A stretch of 64,000 bases of DNA from Saccharum officinarum (GCA_020631735.1 CM036158.1:84021914-84085913), one strand, 5' to 3'. Counted from the first letter of the stretch, positions 24,512 to 36,471 are shown. Numbers and translations: made by a program. The notes: generated from the letters alone by a model not told the origin.

Positions 24512-26696
24512 CTATACTTGCTTGGGTCCTTGGAGGTTAGTAACTAAGCTCTTTGGTACCCAAATAGCCTTCTTCTTTGGACCCACAATTGGTGTACCAA
24601 CAAACTTAGCTTGCACACCCTTCTCACCCTTGGTAAGAACATAACAAGAATCAAAAGGAATACAATCCATTTTAGCATGAAACTTATTGTTGTTCTTGTT
24701 TATTTTATTACAATTAATCTCTAGATGCCCAACTTGCTTGCATCTATTGCAATAACGACCATTGCCCTTCACAAAGCGAGGCTTTACAGTAGCAAAGGCT
24801 GCCTTGCCCTTCTTGAGAGTATAGCCCAAACCCTCTTTGTTAAGAGAGAACCTTTGGCTACCCAAGCATTTTAGTAAGCGGGTATCCCCACCATAGGCAT
24901 TGCCTAATGCATGGGTAAGATCATCCACCTCTTTCTTGAGAGTCTCATTCTTAACCACAAGTGATGAATCACTAGTAGTAGAGATAGAGTTGGTTGTGGT
25001 GGATGATGATGAGCTACATGAAGCATTAGTAGGACCAACAAATAATGAATCATCAATAATATCACATGTTAGTCCAATATCACAAGTGACAATCACTTGC
25101 TCCTCCTTAGCTTCCTTCATGAACTTCTCCAACTTAAGGTTCTTTTTCCTTGATGAGCTCAAGTAGAGTGGAGTGGGCTTTCTTAACCCTAGTGTGAGCA
25201 ACTTCAAGGTCCTCGTGGTCTTCCTTTAGACACTCATGAGAGGCCTCTAGCTCATCAAAGGATTTCCTAAGAGTTTTGAGCTCTTGTTCAATTCCTTTGC
25301 ACTCCTTACTCTTTTTGAGAGCAACAAGCTCCTCCATCAAGGCATCATTTTCATTGCTTTTGGCAATGAGCTCTTGTTCTAAGATCTTGCATCTCTTGGT
25401 GGTCCTCTTGTAGCCCTTGCTCATTTAATCTATTATGCCCAATAGATCATCCTTGGAGTAGTCCTCATCCTCCACATTATCACTCCTACAACCATCACTA
25501 GCACAAGAATCATCATCACTATCATCATATTTTACCTTGGTAGGCTTGGCCATAAGACATGTCGATGTAGTGTCAAAGATAGATGGCTTGTTGGAGAGGA
25601 CGATGCTTGCAATGGCTCACCGAGTGGTTTTCTCATCATCACTAGAGCTTGCATCATTATCACTATCAGAGTTATTACTATTCCAAGTGACTACATAACC
25701 ACCACCCTTCTTCTTCTTCTTGAATGTGAAGCTCTTCTTTGCTTTTTTCTCTTTCTCTTTCTTATCCTTCTTGTTCTTCTTAAGCTTCAAGTACCCATTA
25801 TAAAATCTCTTATCTTCATAAGGGCAATCCACCACTATATGATCGGGGCTATTGCAATTGTAGCAAAGGATCTTTGCCTTCATAGTGTCTCTCCTCTTCC
25901 TTGCCCCATATCCTTTCTTCTTCATAAACCACCCTATCTTGTGCACTAGGAGGGCCATGGTCTCATCATCGAATGGATCATCATCATCGCTCTCCACCTT
26001 GCTCTTGCCCTTAGAAGATGAAGCCTTGAATGCAATGGACTTCTCTTGCTTGACCTTGGTCTCCTTTTTCTCTTCTATCTCATCTTCATCATCATTGTAT
26101 TGGGCATCGGTCATGATATCTCCAAGCACATCGGTTGGTTTGACTTTGTCCAATCTCTCTCTAAAGATCATTCTTCTCAAGGTAGCAAACTTCTTGGGTA
26201 AACATATCAAGAACTTGTGTGAGAAGTCCTTGTCCTCAACCTTCTCCCCAAGCCCCTTGAGATCATTGACAATGACTTGGAGCCTATAGAACATCTCCGG
26301 AATGGATTCATCATCCTTCATCTTGAAAGTGGAGAATTTATCCTTGAGCATATATAGTTTAGCACTTTTTACCGTTGAAGTGCCTTCATTGGTTTCTTCA
26401 AGCCTTATCCAAAGCTCATTTGCCTTTTTAAGATCTTTGATTTGCTCAAATACTTTGTCATCAATGGCACGGTAGATTGTGTCAAGTGCCGCCGTATTGC
26501 ATTGTTTGTTGATGCGGTCATTGGGAGTGAGATTTTTCTCATCAAGAATGATATATCCTTCTTCGGTCACATCCCAAATCTTCTCATGTATATTGCCTAG
26601 ATATTGCTTCATCTTCCTTTTCCAATGATCAAAGGAAGAGACGCCATCAAAGAATAGAGACTTGCCATTAACATGATTGAACATAACTTGAGCCAT
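24512..26696 (-). pseudogene. Element B gag, three broken frames
   Basis: The start is ATG 26696 (MAQVMFNHVNGKSLFFDGVS), followed by a UBN2-type gag domain (KAKLYMLKD-like helices, about residues 20-200), a Lys/Asp-rich acidic region and one CCHC knuckle, CYNCNSPDHIVVDC. That frame ends at 25617. A coiled-coil segment follows (25134-25424), then a 231-residue piece (24512-25207) with a second knuckle, YCNRCKQVGHLEINC, and a terminal GPKKKAIWVPKSL motif shared with element C. Several stops separate the pieces, so the gene is broken. Confidence 0.82.
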
Positions 26697-26736
26697 CTTG
26701 CACTGAGGTTGTTAAGCCTAGAAAATGGTGACCACA

Positions 26737-26748
26737 GCTTCGATACCA
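26737..26748 (-). other. Element B primer-binding site (initiator tRNA-Met)
   Basis: Minus-strand TGGTATCGAAGC, two bases from the LTR end at 26751. It matches the 3' end of initiator tRNA-Met in the first seven bases and then shows the same type of drift seen in element C (TGGTATCGGAGC). Confidence 0.88.
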
Positions 26749-26750
26749 CT

Positions 26751-28748
26751 TGAAAGGTCTTGATGGCTAGAGGGGGGTGAATAGCCTTTTTAAAAATTTC
26801 TACAAAGGCAAGCTAAACAAGTTTATCAATATAACAAATAGCGAGATGCGAGTTTTGCTTAGCCTACAGGGTGCTTGCAAGCCACCTAACCAATTCACAA
26901 TTCTAGTAAATTTGCACTCAACTGCACAAGTTAAACCGCACAACTTAGCTACAACTAAAGCTAACTAGCTACACTAACAAGCTAGCAAGGTAACTAAGAA
27001 ATTAATACAAGAGAGAGTTAGGAGGGTATCACCAAGGGACGAAGTATTGAGTCAACCAATCAATATGATCAAGAGATGAATTCCACAAAACACAACCACC
27101 AGGATCAATTAGTCACAATAAGAAAGTGATAACACAAGATTTATCATGAGGTTCATGTGCTTGCCGGCACGCTAGTCCCCATTGTGTCCCTCTTCACCAC
27201 GTGGTTCGGTGGCTAATCGGTCACACACCGAGCCTCTCAAAAGGCGCCACAAGAACCTACCAAATGGAAAAAGGTTGCAAATGACACGAGCAATCCACTA
27301 ACGTTGCCTTTGGCGCTTCGCCGAGGTAGGCACAAACCCCTCACAATCACCAGAGGTGGCCAAGAACAATCACCAACTCTTGCCAACGCCTCCAAGCTGC
27401 TCCAAGCTGTCTAGGTGGTGGCAACCACCAAGAGAAATAAGAATCCCACAACAAATCAAACCACCAAGTGCCAACTAGATGCAATCTCACAATGCAAATG
27501 CACTTGGATCACTCAATCTCACTTCGAATATGCAAAGAAGCAAGAGAGATGAGTGGGAGGGGAGTTGCTTAGCTCAAAGTGCTCACAAGTATGTCAAAGA
27601 ATGCAAGTCTAAGAGCCTTGAGCCAGACAACGAGTATTTATAGACGTACCCCTTCGAATAGAGCCATTAGGCACTTGAAAATGTTGCAGTCGCGTTGACC
27701 GGACGCGCTGGTCAAACTGACCGGACGCACAGGTGCGTACACCACCCAAGCGCGAAGCACGACCGGACACGCTGGTTTAATTGACCGGACGCGCGAAGCT
27801 CGACCGGATGCGCTGGTCCCGTAGCTGACCGGACACGCTGGTCAAGCCGAGCAATGCTCCAGCGAATCAGCGACCAGATGCTCTGTTAGATGAACCGGAC
27901 GCCATAGTGCCAGCGTCTGGTTAGAGTCCAGTAAGCACCCAAAACGATCGGACGTGTCCGGTCGACCGTGACCGGACGCGCCACCGCGTCCGATCTGAGG
28001 ACCAAGACACGCGCAAACCCTAAGCACTGACCGGACGCATCCGGTCAAACAAAGACCACGTCCGGTCCAGCGTCCGGTCACCTCTGTGACCTCCGTTCGC
28101 CTCTGTTTGATTCGCCCTTTCACATATGAGCTAGACTAAGTATGTGTGTCACTTTTGCACATGTTTTAGCTCGTGAAACAACATGTGACAACGCCTCCAA
28201 ATCTTGACATTGGCGTAAAGAAAAATAGGCGTTTCAATTCCTCAAAAATGTCTGAATCCCGCCTCGCAAGCTCGGCGGGAGGAAGAGAGATCCCCAAACC
28301 CTCTTTACCGCACAAACTTCAACGCCATCGCAAATGTGCTAACACCACCAAGTGATCACGTCATGTGCGAGTGTGTTAGCATTTTCACAATCATTTTTTT
28401 GAGGCGTTATTAGTTCTATCCAAATGCATATGATTATGAAATGCACACCTAGAGGCACTTAGGAGTTTAATAGCCGCATTATTCCCCTCTTTATAGTACG
28501 GCTATCTATCCTATAATGTAACCACACCCACTAGGTGTCTTGGTTACTAAAACACAACCCTTAAGCATATACCTTTGCCTTAATCATGTAGGGTTGCGTC
28601 CAAATCCAAGTGTGGCCATCATGATCACCATGTCTATCTTGCCACCAACCTTGAAATGTACTAATCCTCATATGCTATATACAACTTAGGCATAGAATTA
28701 GTACTTAGACATTGTCACTAATTACCAACACCAAACATAGAGCTTTCA
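26751..28748 (-). repeat. Element B 5' LTR
   Basis: Plus-strand text starts TGAAAGGTCTTGATGG and ends CATAGAGCTTTCA (TG...CA). It carries a decayed GACCGGACGCG array (about 27690-28085), with many copies mutated to GACCGGACACG or GACCGGATGCG. The TATA box lies next to it (about 27634-27645, minus strand). The missing partner LTR prevents a target-site check. Confidence 0.85.
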
Positions 28749-29782
28749 CCCAGCCGATGACCTTGTCACCGCTGCTGATCGTAAGAAGCCTCGAGGACCC
28801 CCCGACAGGGGCATTTTTGACAAAATGCTCAAGAAACCATGTCCCTATCACAAAAGGGCCCACGAACCACAACCTCGAGGACTGCCACATGCTTCGGAGG
28901 TACTTTGAAAGCCTAGGAATCAAGAAAGACGATAAGAAGGAGGATCCCAAGGGAGACGACAAGGACGAGGGGTTTCCCAAGATTCATGGTTGTTTCATGA
29001 TATATGGAGGACCCTCGACGCGCCTCTCAACATGGCAGCGCAAACAGGAACGTCGAGAGGTCTTCTCCGAGCAACTCGTGACCCCTCTCTTCCTTGACTG
29101 GTCTGAGGTGGCCATCACTTTCGACCGTGATGACCACCCAGACTACGTCCCTAATCCTAGGGTCTACCCACTCGTCGTCGATCCCATCATTGTCAACACA
29201 CGCCTCACCAAGGTGCTCATGGACGGAGGTAGTAGTCTTAACATCATTCATGCCCAGACCCTCAACCTTCTAGGAGTCACAAGGATGCACCTCCGACCCA
29301 GCGTCGGGGGCTTCCATGGAGTCGTGCCGGGGAAACGAGTAGAGCCCATCGGGCGGGTCAACCTGCCTGTCTGTTTCGGTACTCCCGCTAACTTCAGGAA
29401 GGAAACTCTCACTTTTGAGGAGGTTAGATTCCATGGGACATACCATGCCATTCTTGGGCGCCCCTGCTACGCCCGGTTCATGGTGGTTCCCAACTACACC
29501 TACCTCAAGCTCAAAATGCCAGGCCCCAACGGTGTCATCACTGTTGGGCCCTCCTATGAGCACGCCTACAAGTGCGACGTGGAATGCGTCGAGCACGGGG
29601 AAGCCGTCCTGGAGTCAGCGACCTTGGTGGCGAACCTCAACGGTTTGGCCAAAGAGATCCTCGACCCCAAGCGCCATGCCAGCAACTTCGAGCCCGCGGA
29701 AGACGTCAAGCTCGTACCCCTCGATCCCACCGACCCAAACGAAAAGGCGTTGAGCATCGGCGCCACCCTCGATCCCAAATAG
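28749..29782 (+). pseudogene. Gypsy gag C-terminus and aspartic protease
   Basis: Resumes right after element B. The gag end reads ...CPYHKGPTNHNLEDCHMLRRYF, a degenerate zinc-knuckle-like segment (here 'CPYHKRAH' lies in a neighbouring frame), then a Lys/Asp-rich stretch. A retropepsin-like domain follows, with TKVLMDGGSSLNIIHAQTL (active-site DGGSS), FGTPANFRKE and YHAILGRPCYARFM. The frame ends at a TAG (29780-29782) beyond GATLDPK, where the family normally reads on into RT. The large capsid domain expected upstream is missing. Confidence 0.85.
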
Positions 29783-30800
29783 GAAGCAGTGCTCGTCGAC
29801 TTTCTCCGTGCAAACATCGACATCTTTGCGTGGAGTCCCTCGGATATGTCGGGCATACCTAGGGAAGTCACCGAGCATGTTGGAGATCCGAGCCGGCTCT
29901 AAACCGGTGAAACAACGCTTGCGCCACTTCGACGAGGAGAAGCGCAAGGTCATCGGCGAGGAGGTCCACAAGCTGTTGAAGGCTGGGTTTATCAAGGAGG
30001 TTTATCATCCTGAGTGGTTGGCTAATTCTGTATTAGTTAAGAAAAAGAATGGGAAATGGAGGATGTGTGTAGACTATACTAGTTTAAATAAAGCATGTCC
30101 GAAAGTTCCTTTTCCTTTACCATGCATTGATCAAATCATTGATTCTACTGCGGGATGTGAAATTCTATCGTTCCTAGATGCATATTCCGGCTACCACCAG
30201 ATCAAAATGAAGGAGTCCAACCAGCTCACAACTTCATTCATCACCCCCTTTGGCATGTATTGCTATGTTACTATGCCCTTTGGTTTATGGAACGCGGGTG
30301 CTACGTACCAGCGATGCATGCAACACATTTTTGGGGAACACATCGAACCCACCATCGAGGCTTACATTGACGACATCGTTGTCAAAACCAAGAGGGTCAG
30401 CAATTTGGTTAACGACCTCGACGTTGCGTTCAAGTGCCTTAGGGCACAAAACATTAAGCTCAACCCCGAGAAGTGCGTCTTCGGCGTCCCTCGAGGCATG
30501 CTCTTAGGGTTCATCGTTTCTGAATGTGGCATCGAAGCCAACCTAGAAAAAATCACTGCAATAACCAAAATGGGCCATATCCGTGATCTAAAGGGCGTAC
30601 AGAGGGTCATGGGCTGCCTCGCGGCCCTTAGTCGCTTCATTTCGCGCCTTGGCGAAAATGCGCTCCCACTGTATCATCTTCTAAAGAAATTGGAACGCTT
30701 TTCATGGACCCTTGAGGCAGAAGAAGCCCTTACAAAGCTCAAAGCTGCGTTGTCCAACTTTCCAATCCTCATCCCTCCGACCACAGGGGAACCCCTCTAG
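29783..30800 (+). pseudogene. Gypsy reverse transcriptase domain
   Basis: After the TAG the same frame continues (DFLRANIDIFAWSPSDMSGI) and shifts near 29876 into the frame carrying LEIRAGSKPVKQRLRHFDEEK. RT motifs follow in order: KKKNGKWRMCVDYTSLNKAC, SFLDAYSGYHQIKM, YVTMPFGLWNAGATYQRCM, and the catalytic box AYIDDIVVKTKR near 30362-30397. The thumb (KCVFGVPRGMLLGFIVSE) and connection (RFISRLGENALPLYHLLKK) follow. All RT catalytic aspartates are present. The frame ends in a TAG at 30798-30800. Confidence 0.93.
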
Positions 30801-31205
30801 CTTTACATCGCCGCAACAACACAAGTGGTCAGCGCGATCTTAGTTGTCGAGAGGGCAGAGGAAGGACATACCTTGCTCATTCAGAGGCCAGTCTACTTCA
30901 TCAGCGAGGTGCTCTCAGAAATAAAGGTTCGCTACCCGCAAATCCAGAAGCTCCTGTACGCCATCGTCTTGACCCAGCACAAACTTCGTCACTACTTCGA
31001 GGGCCACCCGGTGACCATGGTGTCTTCTTTCCCCTTGGGAGAGATAGCCCGGAACCGAGAAGCCTCGGGTATAATAGCAAAGTGGACGGTCGAGCTCATG
31101 GGTGAGACCCTCTCTTATGCGCTGCACAAAGCCATCAAATCCCAGGTGCTGGCAGATTTTCTAGCGGAGTGGACCGACACTCAACTTCCTCTAGTTCAGC
31201 TCTAG
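30801..31205 (+). pseudogene. Gypsy RT-linked RNase H domain
   Basis: Directly continues the RT frame after the TAG. It shows LYIAATTQVVSAILVVER, QRPVYFISEVLSEIKVRYPQ, QKLLYAIVLTQHKLRHYF and KWTVELMGETLSYALHKAIK, the classic Ty3/gypsy RNase H order, ending at another TAG (31203-31205). The usual catalytic aspartate positions of the first strand are changed, typical for Tat elements whose RT-linked RNase H is degenerate and backed by a second one. Confidence 0.85.
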
Positions 31206-31685
31206 GCCGAGCTTTGGACCATGTACTTCGACGGGTCGCTGATGAAAACAGGAGCAGACGCGGGCTTGCTCTTCATCTCGCCCCTCGGAGTCCACATGCG
31301 CTACGTCATCTGGCTTCATTTTGCTGCCTCCAACAACGTCGCCGAGTATGAGGCGCTCGTCACGGGCCTACGCATCGCCATCGAACTAGGGGTCTAACAC
31401 CTTGACGTTCGTGGTGACTCCCAGCTCAGGATCGACCAAGTCATGAAGAGCTCGAGCTGCCGTGACCCCAAGATGGAAGCCTACTGCGAGAAGGTACGAC
31501 GCCTTGAGGACAAGTTTCACGGCCTCGAGCTCAACCACGTTGCACGCAGATATAATGAAGCCACCGATGAACTCGCGAAAATCGCTTCTGGTCGAGCCAC
31601 AGTTCCACCTGACGTTTTCACGAGGGATCTCCATCAACCGTTCGTCAACACCAGGGCAGACGGGGGGGGACGACCTATCACTTGA
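31206..31685 (+). pseudogene. Gypsy second (archaeal/plant-type) RNase H
   Basis: Same frame as the preceding domain. WTMYFDGSLMKTGADAGLLF, NNVAEYEALVTGLRIAIELG and LDVRGDSQLRIDQV give the FDG...E...GDS catalytic pattern of the extra RNase H found in Tat-lineage Ty3/gypsy elements. AFTER-type tail ARRYNEATDELAKIAS follows. A TAA interrupts it near 31395 (after LGV) and a TGA closes it at 31683-31685. It would remove the RNA strand during reverse transcription. Confidence 0.85.
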
Positions 31686-33132
31686 CCCCCCACCTAAGGC
31701 GAAAGCTCCCTCGACCGGGATTGAAGTCATACAGGCGGAAGGCTCGACCCCACCAGCCAACATCGAGCCCGACTGGCGTGTTCCGTACCTCGACCATCTC
31801 ACTCGAGGGGACCTCCCCTTGGACAAGACCGAGGCTCGACAGATCACTCACCGGGCTAAGACCTTTGTGATATTTGGTGACAACAAAGAGCTTTATCGAC
31901 GCAGCCCTATGGGCATCCTACAACGCTGTATCACAAATGAGGAAGACAAGAATCTACTCAAAGATCTACACTCGGGGGCTTGCGATCATCACGCGACACC
32001 TCAAACCCTCGTTGGAAATGCATTCCGATAAGGTTTCTACTGCCCAACCATAGTCTCCGACGCTGTCAAGCTAGTATGCTCCTGCAAAGGATGCCAGTAC
32101 TATGCAAGGCAAACCCATCTCCCGGCTCACGCCCTGCAAACTATTCCCATCACATGGCCGTTCGCTGTTTGGGGGCTCGACTTGGTTGGACCCCTGAAGA
32201 GGACAACTGGTGGCTTCACCCACTTGCTCGTCGCCATTGATAACTTTTCCAAGTGGATCGAGGCCTGTCCTATCACCAGCATCAGGTCTGAGCAAGCCGT
32301 GCTATTCTTCACCGACATCGTCCATCGCTTTGGGGTTCCTAACTGCATCATCACGGACAACGACACCCAATTTACCAGCAAAAAGTTTCTGGATTTCTGC
32401 GACAACCATCACATCCGTATGCTCTAGTCAGCCGTAGCTCATCCAAAAACAAATGGCCAAGTAGAACGTGCCAACGACATGGTTCTACAAGGCCTAAAGC
32501 CGAGAATTTTCGACAAGCTAAACAAACACGGCAAAAAATGGGCCGCCGAGCTCCCCTCGGTCCTATGGAGCCTAAGAACCATGCCGAGTCGAGCAACAGG
32601 GTTCACTCCATTCTTCTTAGTATACGGATCTGAGGCTATGCTCCCAACCGATGTAGAATATGGATCCCTAAGGCTGAGAGCCTACAACGAGCAAAACAAT
32701 GACGCCGCAAGAGAGAACGCCCTCGACCAGCTCGAGGAAGCTCGCGATGTGGCTCTGTTACACTCTGCAAGGTATCAGCAAAGTCTTCGATGCTACCATG
32801 ACCAACACGTCCGCAGACGGGACCTCAATGTCGGTGACCTAGTGCTCCGGCGAAGCCAGAACAACAAGGGACGACACAAGCTTACTCCGCCATGGGAATG
32901 GCCGTACATCATCGCGGAAGTATTAAAGCCCGACACCTACAAGCTATCGAATGAAAAAGGCAAAATCTTCACCAACGCATGGAACATCGAACAGCTACGT
33001 CGCTTTTCCCCTAAAGCCTCGAGGCTCTGTAAATTGTTTCGCAATCCCATGATAAGAATAAAGAATACACCGGTGTTCAAAGCATTCTTTCATATAAACC
33101 AGGAAGGATTGACCCTGTTTACTCAAAGTTGA
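31686..33132 (+). pseudogene. Gypsy integrase domain
   Basis: Read in another frame than RNase H, so a frameshift lies near 31690. The zinc-binding HHCC region shows LHSGACDHHATPQT and CSCKGCQYYARQ. The catalytic core has WGLDLVGPLKR, IITDNDTQFTSKKF and HPKTNGQVERAND (D, D, E). The C-terminal part has LWSLRTMPSRATGFTPFFLV and LNVGDLVLRR, then KLTPPWEWPYII. In-frame stops at 32029-32031 (TAA) and 32425-32427 (TAG) break it. There is no chromodomain, consistent with the Tat lineage. Confidence 0.92.
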
Positions 33133-34424
33133 ACCTCCCTCGGGGGCTGCAAGGGGGGAAACCCCCTATGTCCCCAAAAAAAACTCGTATTTTTTCAAAA
33201 ACAAGAGAACTTTTACATAAATTGACAAGGCCGCAAGTGCACCCTAAGGCTCGAGGACTGCCAAGCCACGAGATCGCCTACGCCTCCGAGCTATGGTACC
33301 TCCCCTCACTCCCCCACGCCAAGGGGTGCAACCGCGTGCTAAGTAGACCTAATAAAAGTTCACAATTTTGAAAAAGTTCATGTCTAACGTTCCCATACGC
33401 TTCAAATCGTATTCTTACATAATCCACGAGGCCGCAAATGCACCCTAAGGTTTGAGGGATGACGAGCCATGAGATCGCTTATGCCTCCGAGGCTACGGTA
33501 CCTCCACTCGCTCCCTCATGCCAAGGAATGCAACCGCGCGCTAAGAAAATCATGCAAGAATACGATTCAAGCAAGAAATGGAAGAAAAGACTCGAACGAA
33601 AACGAACATATACATTTACATATTAATGTTTCAGGGCCCCTAAGGCCATCATGGTGTAAGTCACGAGTACTAACTACCCTATTACATGGGCCTTCATGCC
33701 TAGGTTTGGCTTACAGGCCCTCGTCGTCGGCAGGCGGGACCACCTCGACCTCGAATAGCTTCGTAAGACGACCCCCGGGCTCCTCCGCGGCCTCGATCAG
33801 ATCCAGGCAGGCTCCTTTGTTTTCCTCGTCGGTCTAGTCTGGATCCGTAATGAAGCCATCAACGATGAGGCCCATGTTGTACTCAAACCCAGACCGGATG
33901 ACCGCCACGGCCCTCTTCACGCCATGATGCTGCCTGACTCGTATCTTCTCGCGGACAAGGCAACCCAGCGCCGCCATCCGACGAACAAACGAGTTCCCCG
34001 GCGCGTCCTCCTTGGTATCAGCATCAGGCTCGACCCCTAGGCCATCACACACCGAGGTGATCGCACCCTGGAGCAGCTAAGTCTGCCCAACCTCGGCCTC
34101 GAAGAGGTTCTAGAACGAGGTAGCCGTCGTCTGGGCCACATGTTGCTGCTTCTCTAGCTCTGAAAGACAAACACCAAGTTAGCAAAGACCTGGGACCTCA
34201 AGGCCAAAGTCAAAACGTGACAAAAGGCTTACCTTTAGCATGGGTCTACCAACCCATGACCTCATCACGCAACTCCTCACGCGCCTTCTCCGTCGCCCGA
34301 AGAGTCTCGTCCTTGTCGCGGACCGTCGCCCTCAGCGCCTCAATCTCCCGACTGGTGCCCGAGAGAGCCTCATCCCTCTCTCAGACCATCCTGTTCAACA
34401 TCATGACCTCATCCTCCAAGGTCC
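33133..34424. other. Gypsy 3' region with duplicated block and antisense ORF end
   Basis: A block of about 120 bp ('gaggccgcaa.tgcaccctaagg...gtgcaaccgcg.gctaag') occurs at 33226-33345 and again at 33427-33545, spaced about 200 bp. No sense-strand gene is seen. From about 33720 the minus strand carries the end of the element's antisense reading frame. Confidence 0.65.
33720..34424 (-). pseudogene. Gypsy antisense ORF, C-terminal fragment
   Basis: Read on the minus strand: a region with FVRRMAALGCLVREKIRVRQ and AVAVIRSGFEYNMGLIVDGF, ending in an acidic tail near 33720. Stops interrupt it near 34079, 34111 and 33837. Tat-lineage elements commonly carry a long antisense gene between pol and the 3' LTR. 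The fragment is separated from its upstream part by element C. Function unknown. Confidence 0.65.
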
Positions 34425-36411
34425 TGAAAGCCCAAGTTTGGTTTTGGTAATTAATGACACCAAGTTGCTAATGCCATGTGTTAAGTGTTTTGAGTTAGGC
34501 ATAAGCAACACATGTGATGAAGGTGTATGTGGCAAGGAGTGGTGGCCACAAGATCACAAAGAGATGGTGCATGGACATAAAATGATGATCATGGTGGAGA
34601 TGCACATGATGATCAAGTGAAAGAGAAGGATCTAAGAGCGCAAGACAAAGGTATAACTATAGGGTTTTCCTTTTGCCGGTCTAAGATGAGTAGAGAAGTG
34701 ATTGACCGGGTTTAGGATACATGGCCAACTATCAAGAGGGGCAATCACGGTTAGCTCAAAAATCAAGTGCCACTAGATCAATGTCTTGAGCATATGCATT
34801 AGGATCTAGTAAAAAGCTAACATAACGCCTTGAGAAATGATTATAAAATGCTAACACACATTCACATTGTGATTTACACATGGTGGTGTTAGCACGTTTC
34901 GGAAGGCGGTGGAGTTTGAGCGGTAGAGAGGGGTTTAGGTTCCTCTCTCCCTCCCGCCGAGCTTGCGAGGCGGGATTCGGCGCTTTTTGGAGAAGTGAAA
35001 CGCCTATTTTCTACTGCGCCGGAAGTCGGAAAAGAAACGGAGGCAAACGGAGGTCACAGAGATGACCGGACGCGTCCGGTCAGTGTTCAGCGTCTGCGCG
35101 GTTTTCAGTTTGATGATCGGACGCGCAGCGCGTCTAGTCACTGATGACCGGACGCGTCCGGTCATCCAGGGAGCTTACTGGACTCTAATCGGACGCTGGC
35201 ACTGTGGCGTCCGGTCAGTTCAACAGCGCGTCCGGTCAGTTCTCCTGAGTGAACCAGAGCGCGCAACCGGCGCGTCCGGTCCCTCACGTAACCGGAGCGT
35301 CCGGTCAGGCGTCCAGAAGGGTAGAGCGAAGCGGAGTAACGATCGGACGCGCGGCGCGTCCGGTCACGTGCGATCGGACGCGTCCGGTCTCAACGGGAGC
35401 ATACTGGAATGCGACCGGACGCGGGCACTGTCGCGTCCGGTCAATCGGTTCAGCGCGTCCGATCACGGCAACGGCTAGTTCTGACTCGCACTGTTTCTTG
35501 CTGTCGTGTAGTGACCGGACGCGTCCGGTCACCCTGACCGGAGCGTCCGGTCAGTGCGTTTTTCGCTGCGTCGTCTGTAACGGCTAGCTGCGTACCCCTT
35601 CGTTATAAATAGACGTTGGCCGGGGTTTGAGGGTAACTCTTGCACATTTTGAGATATAGAGACATACTTTGAGCTAGAGAACAACCCCTCCACTCATCTC
35701 TTTGCATAGTTGCACATCTTGAGTGAGATTGAGTGAGATTCAAGTGCATTGCTTGAGAGTTGCATTCTAGAGGCACTTGATCTTCGAGTTGCTGCGGATC
35801 TCTTGTTACTCTTCCGTGTTTCCCGACACGGTAGATGGCTTGGAGCAGCGGAGGTGATTGAGCTCACAATTGGAGATTGTTGGAGCCTTCACCAAGTGTT
35901 ATAAGGGGTTCTTGATCCTTCCCCGCGGGAGTTCGTAAATTGGATACTCTAGTGGAGCTCGTGGCTTGGAGGATTCCCATCTTGTGTGCGGTTGTATGGC
36001 GCCCGCCGAGGGCTCGACTCTTGATAGTCGATTAGCTCGCGAACCGACAAGTGGGTGTATCGCCACAACGGGGAGTAGCTTGCCGGGAAGCAAGTGAACC
36101 TCGGGATAAATTCTTGTGTCATTCTCTTCCTGAGGATTTCTCTTGTATGATTGATTGATTGGTATTTCTCTTCTCTTCACGGCGGTATAATCACTCGAAG
36201 CTCTTCTCTCGTATTACTTCTCGTTTCTAGCTTATAGTTGTTGGTGTGTTTAGTGAATAGCCTTGTACTAGACTTGTGTAGGTGGCTTGCTTAATTAGTT
36301 AGAGCTAGTGCTTTTGCTTCGCCACCTTTCGTACTAACTCGTGGTTAAGTAATTCTTGTAGAAGTTTTAATTAGGCTATTCACCCCCCCTCTAGCCTATT
36401 TGGACCTTACA
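34425..36411 (+). repeat. Element C 5' LTR
   Basis: TGAAAGCCCAAG...GGACCTTACA, 1987 bp. The palindromic array (about 35059-35555) holds roughly twenty CGGACG/CGTCCG half-sites and four full GACCGGACGCGTCCGGTC palindromes. A TATA box, TTATAAATA, follows at 35603-35611. Transcription should start shortly after it. Confidence 0.95.
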
Positions 36412-36413
36412 AG

Positions 36414-36426
36414 TGGTATCGGAGCC
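36414..36426 (+). other. Element C primer-binding site (initiator tRNA-Met)
   Basis: TGGTATCGGAGCC two bases after the 5' LTR end, complementary to the 3' end of initiator tRNA-Met. Confidence 0.93.
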
Positions 36427-36471
36427 AAGGCACCGTTTATTTGAGGCTTAACAACCTACGGTGAAAAAGAA

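Larger units (their letters stand above)
22501..28748 (-). mobile_element. Copia-type element B, 3' half deleted
   Basis: On the minus strand: 5' LTR (26751-28748), initiator tRNA-Met primer site, gag, protease, integrase, and the first residues of reverse transcriptase, which break off at about 22500. The rest of pol, the polypurine tract and the 3' LTR are absent, and Gypsy gag abuts the break. Adjoining Gypsy gag sequence is also lost, so a single deletion probably removed the end of B and part of its host. The family is close to element C but has a distinct LTR. Confidence 0.88.

Noticed and set aside
35059..35555. CRISPR-like array of short repeats (GACCGGACGCG)
   Set aside because: Spacing is irregular, units occur in both orientations and overlap as palindromes, and all lie in LTR promoters of a plant genome.
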